Of a DNA stretch of 64,000 nt, positions 1-7,982 are shown piece by piece (positions within the stretch are counted from its first letter, which is position 1; each line of letters starts with the position of its first letter). Made by a program: the position numbers and the translations under genes. The stretch is from Gammaproteobacteria bacterium (lineage in GTDB: Bacteria > Pseudomonadota > Gammaproteobacteria > Natronospirales > REEB76): NCBI GenBank assembly GCA_028870845.1, contig JAGWOR010000002.1, forward strand, positions 57,510 to 121,509, in the 5' to 3' direction. Under the pieces are notes generated by a model. The model saw nothing but the letters and a program-made list of their open reading frames with translations. It did no database searches and was not told the origin of the DNA.

Positions 1-649
1 CATGCATGGCGTCAAAATGCATTTGGAAAGTAGCGGATCTGAGTAGCGCACGGATAATCTCAAAATCAAAAAGATTTTCCATTACACCGGCATAGTGGGC
101 GATGGGGTCAATGATTTCGATGGACATGCTGCCCAGTTGCTGGCTGCCGATGCGGTTCAAGTCGATCGCGGAAGTTACATCAAGCATCCGGTAATGGGTT
201 ATTGCCCGGCTGCGCTGGTAAATGGAGTTGCAGTTAGCTTCAGTTGCCTGGCCGCCGTTGGCCAGGTTAAGTTTGATGCCGAAATCGCCTTGTTGGCCTC
301 CCGGGTTATGGCTGGCGGTAAAAATAAACCCGCCAGCGGCCCGCAGATGCGTTATCAGCATGGAAGCAGCAGGAGTCGATAATAGACCACCGCGGCCGAT
401 GATTGATTTCTTTACGCCATTGGCAGCCGCCATCTTGAGCAGGGTGCCGATGGCTTCACGGTTGAAATATCTGCCGTCGCCCCCGATGACCAGTGTTCCG
501 GATATCAGCGATGGTATTGCATCGAAACACGCTTGAATGTAATTCTCCAGGTAGTGGGGTTGCTGGAATGCGCGCACCGATTTGCGCAGACCGGCGGTAC
601 CGGGATTCTGGTCGATGAAGGGACGCGTGGAAACGGTGGCAATTTTCAT
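1..649 (-). CDS. pgm: Phosphoglucomutase (alpha-D-glucose phosphate-specific), 3' part outside window
   Basis: Interconverts glucose-1-phosphate and glucose-6-phosphate in glycogen and sugar-nucleotide metabolism. The minus-strand frame is open from ATG at 649 to the window edge, giving 216 residues. The N-terminus MKIATVSTRPFIDQNPGTAG matches the PGM start. The catalytic phosphoserine loop TASHNPGG lies near residue 115, in the usual place for domain 1. Only about 40% of a roughly 540-residue family protein is present, so later domains cannot be judged. No strong Shine-Dalgarno is visible. It diverges from the DUF1249 gene with about 60 bp between them. The TASHNPGG form and N-terminal sequence favour PGM over phosphomannomutase. 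Confidence 0.9.
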   Translation of the reverse strand, partial: MKIATVSTRPFIDQNPGTAGLRKSVRAFQQPHYLENYIQACFDAIPSLISGTLVIGGDGRYFNREAIGTLLKMAAANGVKKSIIGRGGLLSTPAASMLITHLRAAGGFIFTASHNPGGQQGDFGIKLNLANGGQATEANCNSIYQRSRAITHYRMLDVTSAIDLNRIGSQQLGSMSIEIIDPIAHYAGVMENLFDFEIIRALLRSATFQMHFDAMH

Positions 650-695
650 CAGCAGCTGCTGTTTCGAAACGAGTACATGCCGGGTATTTGGCCTA

Positions 696-704
696 TGCTA
701 TAGT
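696..704 (+). promoter_or_regulatory. Extended -10 promoter of the DUF1249 gene, possibly leaderless
   Basis: TG at 696-697, one base, then TATAGT at 699-704 forms an extended -10 element. Only five bases separate it from the ATG at 710, so transcription would start at or next to the start codon. No good -35 and no Shine-Dalgarno are seen, which fits a leaderless mRNA. Confidence 0.5.
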
Positions 705-709
705 GAATC

Positions 710-1156
710 ATGCTCATTGAAACAGTAGAACAACGCATCCGATTGGTAAAGCCCCGCAGTTTTGCCGGGTTGATGACGCTGTATGAAGGCAACCATGCAA
801 AAATGAGGCAACTGCTTGGTAACCTGCGGTATCTGCCCTCACAGCTCATGTCTAAAAGCGCCACCGATCTGAGTATTCACCTGTCATTGCATGGACGCAG
901 CAAGTACACCTCGACTTTATGCATGACCTACTGGTTTGATGATGATGTGAAATCAAGCGATCCGGAACTGGTGGTGCGCATCTATCACGATGCGCGTCTG
1001 GCGGAGGCGGTGAGTTGCCGCGAACATCCGCGGCATCCGGTATTCAACGGCGGCTGTTCCCCGGGAGCCAAGCCTATGGAAAAGCGCTGGTTGCTGAATA
1101 TGCTGCTGTGTAAATGGCTGGAGTACTGCATCGATCATCGCCATGTGTTTGTCTAG
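710..1156 (+). CDS. DUF1249 family protein (YqiB-like)
   Basis: 148 residues over the full length of the DUF1249/YqiB family. Recognisable family features are the N-terminal segment on initiation of the fold (YEGNHAKMRQLLGNL), the central aromatic-acidic MTYWFDDD, the VVRIYHDARLAEAV strand and helix, and the cysteine- and histidine-containing C-terminus ending KWLEYCIDHRHVF. The function is unknown. In enterics the relative yqiB sits beside nudF and cpdA, but here its neighbours are pgm (divergent) and a lipoprotein gene. No signal peptide or membrane segment is seen, so it is probably cytosolic. No ribosome-binding site precedes the ATG, and the promoter -10 is only five bases upstream. Confidence 0.9.
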   Translation: MLIETVEQRIRLVKPRSFAGLMTLYEGNHAKMRQLLGNLRYLPSQLMSKSATDLSIHLSLHGRSKYTSTLCMTYWFDDDVKSSDPELVVRIYHDARLAEAVSCREHPRHPVFNGGCSPGAKPMEKRWLLNMLLCKWLEYCIDHRHVFV

Positions 1157-1245
1157 TCGAGCGTCTGTCAGTCATCATATTCTGTCCAAGAAACAGGTTT
1201 GATACCTTTGATTCAGTTGAGCCTGCAAATCATGCATCCTGCATA

Positions 1246-1276
1246 TTGACTAGCCATGTGCAAAAGTCCAAATTAT
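1246..1276 (+). promoter_or_regulatory. Candidate sigma-70 promoter for the lipoprotein gene
   Basis: TTGACT at 1246-1251 is followed at 17-19 bp by an AT-rich CAAATT/AATTAT stretch (1269-1276). The -35 is good and the -10 poor. It lies about 110 bp upstream of the lipoprotein start, in the 228-bp gap after the DUF1249 gene. Nothing else is recognised in that gap. Confidence 0.3.
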
Positions 1277-1384
1277 CGGTTCCAATTGCGGATATCCCAG
1301 GCTGGCTCGATGAATTTTCACCTCGGGCAGCTTGTTTATTTTCGAGATCCATCACAGAATTTGTAGAACCTGGAGGCAAATAAC

Positions 1385-2266
1385 ATGCTGAATTCAACTA
1401 TCCACCGGACCGGGCTCTGTATTTTGGGAATGGCCGCCATCATGCTTGGGCTTTTTGGCTGCTCCAGTTCGCCAAAGGGATATACGCTGCTGGCCCAACT
1501 GCCGCCTAATTCCAAAGATCAACTTATCATGCAGGCGGCAATTGATGTTGAGGGCCAGGCGTGCAATGTCACGGTGCTTACATGGAGCACTGAGAGTCCC
1601 TGGAATCCGACCTGTACAGTCAACCAGGATCAGCCGACACACAAAAATTTCACAATTGACGGACAACAAGTGGATCTGGTCGGAGACGATGCGAATGGAT
1701 TCAAGGTATCCAATCAACTGTCTTTGAAAGTGCCGCTGCCCGCGACTGCCGCGCCGACGTCCAAAACCGCGGTTGCCGCCGCTATCGCTAAAGCAGTAAA
1801 CAGTCCGAACCCGAAACCCAATGAAGTTAAAACGCCGACTGCAGCTCCAACGCCCGCAACTTCAGCAACGGCGGCTTCGGCAGCGCCCGGCCAGGCATTT
1901 CCAACACAATGGAAACTTGCCTTATTCCCCGGCCATAGGCAGCTGGTGGCGCAAAACCTGGGTTATCTGGTGAAAAGCGCCGGCATTGACATCAACGGCA
2001 GTGCCTGCAAGTTACAGGTGGTGTTCAAGGTGCGCTACCCGCCATATAACCTTGACTGTGTGGTTACCACCAACAAGCGCGGAGATCTGACCCTGTTGTT
2101 CAGCCCTTTCATTGTTGCAAACTCTGCTAAGAGCGCTACCAACAGCATCCTGTTGGTCTCTGAAGGCGAAAGTATCTCGGGCATCATTTGGGATTCGCAT
2201 GGATTTGATTCCTGGACTCCGAGTGTGCCTCCTTCCTGGAGAGTCAAACCCAAATCCGGCAGCTAA
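1385..2266 (+). CDS. Hypothetical lipoprotein with two repeated two-cysteine modules
   Basis: 293 residues with GGAGG eight bases before the ATG. An N-terminal hydrophobic signal ends in the lipobox LFGC, with Cys26 as the probable lipidation site. Two modules share the pattern A-x-ID-x2-G-x-AC-x3-V-x7-P-x-N-x2-C-x-V: the first has Cys60 and Cys77, the second Cys208 and Cys225. Both cysteine pairs are exactly 17 residues apart, pointing to internal duplication and probably a disulfide in each module. A linker of about 60 residues rich in Ala, Pro, Thr and Lys joins them, as in periplasm-spanning lipoproteins. I do not recognise the family. It is a single gene followed by a strong terminator. 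An outer-membrane or periplasmic role is inferred from the signal only. Confidence 0.75.
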   Translation: MLNSTIHRTGLCILGMAAIMLGLFGCSSSPKGYTLLAQLPPNSKDQLIMQAAIDVEGQACNVTVLTWSTESPWNPTCTVNQDQPTHKNFTIDGQQVDLVGDDANGFKVSNQLSLKVPLPATAAPTSKTAVAAAIAKAVNSPNPKPNEVKTPTAAPTPATSATAASAAPGQAFPTQWKLALFPGHRQLVAQNLGYLVKSAGIDINGSACKLQVVFKVRYPPYNLDCVVTTNKRGDLTLLFSPFIVANSAKSATNSILLVSEGESISGIIWDSHGFDSWTPSVPPSWRVKPKSGS

Positions 2267-2354
2267 GACTGGCCAGGCAGCAGAAATCCAAATAATGGAT
2301 TGATGTCGGTGCTGCTTGACTAACTCGTAGAGTATCGACGTAAAAAACTCGAGC

Positions 2355-2391
2355 GCACGCGTATTCCTTCAGGGGTACGCGTGCTTTTTTT
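2355..2391 (+). terminator. Intrinsic terminator after the lipoprotein gene
   Basis: A perfect 9-bp stem (GCACGCGTA at 2355-2363 with TACGCGTGC at 2376-2384), 12-nt loop, then seven T residues. It lies about 90 bp past the lipoprotein stop. Confidence 0.9.
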
Positions 2392-2712
2392 CGAGCGTAA
2401 ATCTCCGGCGAACTTGGCTGCCTCTGCATGGTTTGTACGGCCGTGCCGGCACATTAAATTGCTGCGCCAACCGCACGGCAGTTGCGCACCAGGGCCGCAG
2501 GTACGGGTTGATTGCTGCTGTTTGTGCTGGTCAATTGAATATATAAACTACCTAAGCAGCGGATAACACGGTACTTTTTATGTGCTTCCATGCCGTATTC
2601 AAATTTATGTTAAGTTAAAGGCAAGCACGGTGCGCGGATTCTAGAGCCGGTTAGCGGCTCATGATGGAAACGGGCAGATCCACTAGCATTGACACTTTAT
2701 CAGGTGCGGCAA
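2392..2712. other. Intergenic stretch without a recognised gene
   Basis: About 320 bp between the terminator and the coiled-coil gene. An AT-rich part at 2536-2625 probably holds the promoter of the downstream gene, but no hexamer pair with proper spacing stands out. Short open frames here have no recognisable content. Confidence 0.5.
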
Positions 2713-3840
2713 ATGTCTCCGAAATACAAAAAACTCATCACCCGGAAAGACGACCCAGTTGATGCGTCAACCGCCGGCGCATCTCCCGCACACAACTCCA
2801 AACTCGTCGAATTATTTGAAAACCGTAATTTGATCAAACGTGAGCTTGACCAGATAACTGCTGAGCGGGACTCGCTGAAAAACGAAGCAAAAGACCTGCG
2901 TGCCAGTAACGAGGAACTGCTTCGCCAGCTCAATAATCTTGAACAGATGCTGGCGGATGCAGAACGTGGCCAAAGTGCGATTGTTTATTACCGCTTGCGT
3001 GCCGTCTGGAACACCTGTCGCCAGCAGCTTCTGGCTTTAGCGGAAGACCTGGGGGGGCGTTTCGAGAAGGCTGAACGCGGGGGCTTCGAGGAAAAAGTTG
3101 ATAAGGATCGCGGCCGGCGTCTCGATGTGCTGACAGAGCAGTTCGACAAGCTGGAGCGAGAGCGTCGTAATTTGCGCAATAACCTCGGAGATCTGCAAAA
3201 GCAACTGCCGAACCTGCAGAAATTCTGGCATAAAAACAAGCGTGCTGAGATTCAGATTCAAATCGAAAAACTGACCAAACAGTTTAAACCCATTGAATCT
3301 AAAAAATTAGAACTGCTGGCTGCCATGGAGGAAATGCGCCGTGAAAAACAGCAGGCATGGCCGGGCATCAAGACCGCCTCGAAACGCACCGTAAATCTTT
3401 GGTTGCTGGGGCTCGCGCAGTATCTGTACCTGCATTTCAGGGAATACAATATCGCTGAAATGGCGCGTAGCGCGGGCACCAAGCCGGTATCCGACGTGAA
3501 TTTCGGCTTGCTGAACGACTGTTTGATCATCGGCAATCACATCTACGAGGTCGTAGTTAAGTTGCGCGGCGACAAAACCCGGCCTGAAAAACTGCGCTTC
3601 CGGGTCGAGCATTTGCGTCGCGGAGCGACTTACGCGAGTGATTCCGATACTGTACCTGATGAAGCCTGTCTTGATTATATTTCCCTGGCTTCACAGACTG
3701 CCCCCACAATCGACGCCGAAGCCCAGCCGGTAGGGGTCAACATCCTGAGGATGAACTACTGGGATATCCAAGGAATTTTGCTGATGCCGCCGGCGCCAGC
3801 AAAATCCCAAGGTTCGCAGGATCAGCAAGCGGCTGATTGA
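2713..3840 (+). CDS. Hypothetical coiled-coil protein
   Basis: I chose ATG 2713 (375 residues), which has AGGTG about six bases upstream. An in-frame TTG at 2689 would add eight residues but has no ribosome-binding site. Residues about 30-90 and 150-220 are rich in Glu, Lys, Leu and Gln with heptad-like spacing, so two coiled-coil segments are likely. They flank a more globular, basic part (YYRLRAVWNTCRQQLLALAE). The C-terminal 150 residues look folded (LWLLGLAQYLYLHFREYN, NDCLIIGNHIYEVVVKLRG) and end in a Pro/Gln-rich tail. There is no signal peptide and no clear transmembrane helix. I do not recognise the family. It converges on prc with four bases between stop codons and no terminator between. 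Confidence 0.75.
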   Translation: MSPKYKKLITRKDDPVDASTAGASPAHNSKLVELFENRNLIKRELDQITAERDSLKNEAKDLRASNEELLRQLNNLEQMLADAERGQSAIVYYRLRAVWNTCRQQLLALAEDLGGRFEKAERGGFEEKVDKDRGRRLDVLTEQFDKLERERRNLRNNLGDLQKQLPNLQKFWHKNKRAEIQIQIEKLTKQFKPIESKKLELLAAMEEMRREKQQAWPGIKTASKRTVNLWLLGLAQYLYLHFREYNIAEMARSAGTKPVSDVNFGLLNDCLIIGNHIYEVVVKLRGDKTRPEKLRFRVEHLRRGATYASDSDTVPDEACLDYISLASQTAPTIDAEAQPVGVNILRMNYWDIQGILLMPPAPAKSQGSQDQQAAD

Positions 3841-3844
3841 CCTG

Positions 3845-6001
3845 CTAGTTCCGCTTGGCAGCCGCCTGCGGGATGGACGGCATGCTGCCGATACCCATCT
3901 TCTCCATGTCAATGGTGATCTGCGCACTTTCCTGCAACAGCATGTCGGGTACCAGTAGATTTGAAGCGTTGGCGCCATCGGCAGCAGTGCCTGAGGCGGG
4001 CAGCTTATAGGCCTCGTCAAGGCTTTTTGCGGCGGGCAGCTTGCGTAATTTCCGCCAGTCATTGGCCAAGGTCAACTTGGCATCGTCAAGTTTGCGCTGC
4101 TGCAGTTTCCGTTCGCTGAGCAATAATGATACCGATTTGGTGTCACGTTCGGACTGCAACTGACGCAGCCCATCAAGGTATAGGGCCCACTCGGGAATTT
4201 TGAGGGTGCGCTGCGCATGCAGCTTGTTGAGTTCGGGAATTGATTTGTCGATGCCCAGGCTCAGCGGAGTGTATTTCGCAGGTGCGATCTGATCCCAGGG
4301 CAATGCATCCTCTTCGGTTTCTTCGCCAAATTCCTTGGAGCTGACTGGAGAAGGTAAAACGATATCTGGGGTTACGCCCTTTATCTGGGTGCTGGAGCCA
4401 TTGACACGATAAAATTTGTCTACCGTCAGTTTGAGTTCGCCCACGCTCTCGCTCCCCGGCAAGTACCTGCTGAGATCAATCAATCGCTGCACGGTGCCTT
4501 TCCCATATGTGGTGGATCCCACCACAAGTCCACGATGGTAATCCTGTATCGCGGCCGTGAAGATTTCCGAAGCCGACGCGGTTAGCCGGTTTACCAGCAC
4601 CACCAGTGGGCCGGTATACACGACTGAGCTGTCATCGTCGTCATCCACTTCAACGTCGCCGCCGGTATCACGGATCTGCACCACAGGGCCGTGCGGGATA
4701 AACAGGCCGGTAAGCTTGGTGGCTTCATCCAATGCCCCGCCGCCGTTGTTGCGAAGGTCGATTACTACGCCACTCACGTGTTCAGCTTCGAGCTCCAGCA
4801 GCAGTTTACGGACATCCCGAGTAGTACTTGTGTAGTTCTTTTCGCCTTCGGCGCGACCTTCAAAGTCGCTGTAGAAAATTGGTATGTTTACCACGCCAAT
4901 CTTGTATGTCTGGCCGCCACGGTTAATGGTAACAATGCTCTTGTGTGCGGCTTGTGCTTCCAACTTCACGGTATCTCGTACCAGGCGGATGGTTTTTTCA
5001 GGTGATCCCGGGGCGGCGCCAGCCGGCAGTATTTGCAGCCTGACAATCGTGCCTTTGGGTCCGCGAATAAGCTGCACAACGTCGTCCAGGCGCCAGCCCA
5101 CTACATCCACCATTTCTCCATGGTCACCCTGGGCAACGCCGGTAATACGGTCGTCGGGATGCAGTTCCTTGTCCCTTGCGGCGGGCCCACCCGGAATGAT
5201 CTGCACGACCTTGGTATATTCGCCTTCGGAAACCAGTGATGCGCCAATTCCCTGGAATTTGAGGCTCATTTGAATCTGAAACTGTTGCGATTCGCTGGGC
5301 GAAAAATAATTACTGTGTGGATCCAGCGTAAGCGTGTATGAGTTCATGAACAGGTTGAATACATCTTCGGGTGCAACCTGGTGGGCACGATAATCGAAAT
5401 TCTCATAGCGTTTATGCAATATTGTGGCCGCCTGTTTCCACGATTTACCCGCCAGTAACAGGCCTATGACATCGTTTTTGACGCGCTTGCGCCAGATTTC
5501 ATCCAGTTCAGCCACGCTGCTTGCCCAAGGCAGCTTGCTGCGGTCATACACGTAGTCTTCGTTGACATTGAAATCCGGTTCATGATTCAGCAGGCGCAGC
5601 GCGTATTGGATGCGCTGTTGCACGCGCTGCTGATAGACGTTGTAAATGGCAAACGCCGGTTTCAGGTTGCCGGCTTGGATCGCGCCAACAAGATCTTTTT
5701 CATAATGCGCAAAACCGTCGATGTCAGACTGCAGAAAATAGCTGCGGTTTGGATCAAGATTTTCCAGGTAGTGTGTAAATACCTGTTTGGACAGTTCGTT
5801 TGCCGGCGGCTGGTTGCCGTAGTGATAGCGGGTCAGAATGCCGGCTATCGCTTCATCCACCAGTGCCTGGCGTGGTTGCGGTTTTAAAACCGGTAATTGC
5901 GCAAGCGCAGTGCCTGCGGCAGGGGCCGGACTGAATGCATGGACATTCGCTGCGGCGAACATGCAGAGTGCAATCAACAGATTGAAATGCTTATTGCGCA
6001 T
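3845..6001 (-). CDS. prc: Tail-specific (carboxy-terminal processing) periplasmic protease, S41 family
   Basis: Degrades periplasmic proteins with nonpolar C-termini. In E. coli it processes penicillin-binding protein 3 and acts on the lytic-enzyme partner system of NlpI. The start at ATG 6001 gives 718 residues beginning MRNKHFNLLIALCMFAAANV, a good signal peptide cut near Ala22. An upstream start would put 26 residues ahead of the signal and is unlikely. A PDZ region at about 235-330 includes KFQGIGASL. The S41 core has DLRNNGGGALDE at about 415-426, the probable catalytic Ser476 in TASASE and the Lys501 in YGKGTVQ, a Ser-Lys dyad. A run of five Asp at 453-457 is an unusual small acidic insertion. 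It is convergent with the coiled-coil gene. Confidence 0.95.
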   Translation of the reverse strand: MRNKHFNLLIALCMFAAANVHAFSPAPAAGTALAQLPVLKPQPRQALVDEAIAGILTRYHYGNQPPANELSKQVFTHYLENLDPNRSYFLQSDIDGFAHYEKDLVGAIQAGNLKPAFAIYNVYQQRVQQRIQYALRLLNHEPDFNVNEDYVYDRSKLPWASSVAELDEIWRKRVKNDVIGLLLAGKSWKQAATILHKRYENFDYRAHQVAPEDVFNLFMNSYTLTLDPHSNYFSPSESQQFQIQMSLKFQGIGASLVSEGEYTKVVQIIPGGPAARDKELHPDDRITGVAQGDHGEMVDVVGWRLDDVVQLIRGPKGTIVRLQILPAGAAPGSPEKTIRLVRDTVKLEAQAAHKSIVTINRGGQTYKIGVVNIPIFYSDFEGRAEGEKNYTSTTRDVRKLLLELEAEHVSGVVIDLRNNGGGALDEATKLTGLFIPHGPVVQIRDTGGDVEVDDDDDSSVVYTGPLVVLVNRLTASASEIFTAAIQDYHRGLVVGSTTYGKGTVQRLIDLSRYLPGSESVGELKLTVDKFYRVNGSSTQIKGVTPDIVLPSPVSSKEFGEETEEDALPWDQIAPAKYTPLSLGIDKSIPELNKLHAQRTLKIPEWALYLDGLRQLQSERDTKSVSLLLSERKLQQRKLDDAKLTLANDWRKLRKLPAAKSLDEAYKLPASGTAADGANASNLLVPDMLLQESAQITIDMEKMGIGSMPSIPQAAAKRN

Positions 6002-6878
6002 TCTGAAAAATTTCCTGTGTAATTTTAAGACTATGCTGCCGTTCAGGCGGGCGGGTAAATGATCATGCACTGACCGCATGAAAATATACTATGGGATGCA
6101 TGGTGTGCAGGCGCGTACAGCCGCATATAACCAGCAAATAGTACCAGTTTATCCTGTCTTACAGGCTCCGCCCGGCATGATTTTGGCTGTCCGGCCTGAC
6201 TGACCCTGTCCCCGGCGGGCCCATGGCCTGCAACTTGTCAGTCTTGGAACCGCTGGCTGCGGGAGCCGTTGTGGGCTTTGCGCCATAGGGTGTTTTCACG
6301 AGTGCATGCGGATATCGCTATGGCCAACGGCAGCTGCCGGTGCGTCAGGAAATGGCGTGGACTGTATAAATCTTACACACGCTGTCCTGTGAATGGGCAC
6401 AAGACTGCATGCCCTGCCCAAGCCGGACTGCAAATTCCAGGCGGCCTCGGGGTTAAGCGATATCGCTGGCTTGAGGCCGGGCGGGGTGTGGATGCGGGAT
6501 TTTCCGGCATGCCGGCCTGCATTTTCCAGATTTATTCCCGATATATTTATAAATCCGGCCGGCGATTCGCTGATGCCGCGCGGGGCAAGCAAATGGCGAA
6601 TAACCGGCTTTTTATAGCAATCACATGCCTGTGCTAGAATCTTCGTACTTGGGTAGCAAACCAGACTTTTCCGGTTGCAAGCTGATTAAACGGCATTAAA
6701 ATCAGCCCGGGGTTGCCGCATCTTATTGACTTGACGTGGTGTATTCGAGTAAAAAGCGGGGCCCGAAAATGAGCTGAATGGTGCGTAGGCGCGACTGCCA
6801 GGATTCGATTGTCACAGGGCGCTGATGCGCGTAGGTTAACACCGAACACCAAAATCCGGTATTGCAGGAGATCCATAA
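6002..6878. other. Long intergenic region between prc and exbB
   Basis: 877 bp with no recognisable protein. Short open frames on both strands have no family resemblance or ribosome-binding sites. It must hold the divergent promoters of prc (minus) and exbB (plus). Visible structure includes the palindrome CCGGCATGCCGG near 6505, a -10-like TAGAAT at 6635-6640, and a 7-bp hairpin (GCTGATT 6681-6687 with AATCAGC 6700-6706). I looked for 6S RNA, SRP RNA and RNase P RNA features and saw none. Confidence 0.5.
6632..6640 (+). promoter_or_regulatory. Candidate extended -10 promoter upstream of exbB
   Basis: TG at 6632-6633 and TAGAAT at 6635-6640, with an AT-rich TTTATA about 17 bp upstream. Transcription starting near 6647 would give exbB a leader of about 230 nt, or could make a separate small RNA. 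A second AT-rich -35-like TTGACT at 6726 has no good partner. Confidence 0.4.
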
Positions 6879-7490
6879 GTGAATATTCAAGAGATTCTTC
6901 ATATTGCGAATGTCTCAGGTGGCGTGATCTGGCTCATCGTCTTGACCCTCCTGGTCGCACTCATGATCATCATCGACCGGACCTGGTACCTCGCCAAAGT
7001 CGTGAGGCAAGGCGAACTGATTGCACGCGTGATCTTGCAGTCAGAGGAAGTTGACCGCGACGCTCTCATGGATCTTGCGGTACGTACCGCCAAATACCCC
7101 CAGGGCGCGGTACTGGAAGTAGCCTTGAAGTATCCAGAGATCAAGGACCCGATCCGTCTTTCGGAGCTCATCGAGGAAACCATACTGTTGCAGGCTCCGC
7201 GTATCGACCGGTTCATGTGGGTGCTGGATACAATCGTCACGCTCGATCCATTGCTGGGACTGTTGGGAACCATCGTGGGTATTTTCGAAGCCTTCCAGGT
7301 GCTGGGCGCCGCGGACACCGCGCCTACCAAGGTCACCGGCGGTGTGGCGGTGGCGCTGATTGCGACCGCAGCAGGACTCGCAGTCGCCATCATCGGTCTT
7401 GTATTCTTCAACGGCCTTAACAACCGTGTCCGTCTGATCATGCATCAGATGGAAGCCATCAAGGTGATGTTGGTCAACCGCCTCACCTGA
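6879..7490 (+). CDS. exbB: MotA/TolQ/ExbB proton channel family protein
   Basis: Inner-membrane proton-channel subunit that powers TonB (or a TolA-like partner). 203 residues from a GTG start with AGGAG eight bases upstream. Three membrane segments fit the family: residues about 14-33, then the pair at about 118-145 and 155-180. The signature LDPLLGLLGTIVGIFEAFQ is the family's helix 2 and GGVAVALIATAAGLAVAI is helix 3. It is followed by exbD and tonB on the same strand, as one operon with gaps of 74 and 16 bp. No receptor or iron-uptake gene is nearby, so the substrate cannot be inferred. TolQ is less likely because TonB rather than TolA follows. Confidence 0.9.
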   Translation: MNIQEILHIANVSGGVIWLIVLTLLVALMIIIDRTWYLAKVVRQGELIARVILQSEEVDRDALMDLAVRTAKYPQGAVLEVALKYPEIKDPIRLSELIEETILLQAPRIDRFMWVLDTIVTLDPLLGLLGTIVGIFEAFQVLGAADTAPTKVTGGVAVALIATAAGLAVAIIGLVFFNGLNNRVRLIMHQMEAIKVMLVNRLT

Positions 7491-7564
7491 TGATTTTCGG
7501 GCTGGTCTCGGAACATGGTTAATACTCAACTGGCCGTTGCGAATGGCCAAGGCAGGTAGTTGAA

Positions 7565-7966
7565 ATGGCAAATGCATACATTGAAAAGAAGAAGGGCAGA
7601 ATCGAGATCATCAACATGATCGATATCATGCTCTTCCTGTTGGTGTTCTTCATCATGATTACGCTGCGCATGATACCCGCCACCGGCATTGCCTCTCACC
7701 TGCCCCAGAGCAGCACGGCGGTGACCATTGAGCGGCCGAAAATCATCATCAGCCTGCCGGCGCACGGCCAAATCGTGGTTGAAGGGCAGTTGATGACGCC
7801 TGATCAGCTGACATCCTATTTGCTTGGCCAGGATCCGGCGCATGCAAACGTCACAATCGCTGGCGCCAAAGACGTGTCTCTCCAGGATCTCGTGATAGCC
7901 ATGGATGCATGCCGCGAAGCGGGGGTGACCCAGATCGGTATCGCCGCCAAAAATATCAACGATTAA
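7565..7966 (+). CDS. exbD: ExbD/TolR family biopolymer transport protein
   Basis: 133 residues preceded by AGGTAG. Partner of ExbB: one N-terminal membrane helix and a periplasmic domain. The helix INMIDIMLFLLVFFIMI (about 17-33) holds the Asp that carries protons in this family (Asp20). The usual Pro just before the Asp is absent, which is a minor departure. The periplasmic part (LPQSSTAVTIERPKIIISL to AAKNIND) follows the ExbD/TolR fold pattern, including the VTIAGAKDVSLQDLVIAMDA stretch. It is the middle gene of the exbB-exbD-tonB operon. Confidence 0.9.
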   Translation: MANAYIEKKKGRIEIINMIDIMLFLLVFFIMITLRMIPATGIASHLPQSSTAVTIERPKIIISLPAHGQIVVEGQLMTPDQLTSYLLGQDPAHANVTIAGAKDVSLQDLVIAMDACREAGVTQIGIAAKNIND

Positions 7967-7982
7967 TCCATAGGGTTCAACT

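Noticed and set aside
6002..6878. 6S RNA, SRP RNA or RNase P RNA in the large gap
   Set aside because: None of the conserved sequence blocks or closing stems of these RNAs could be found.
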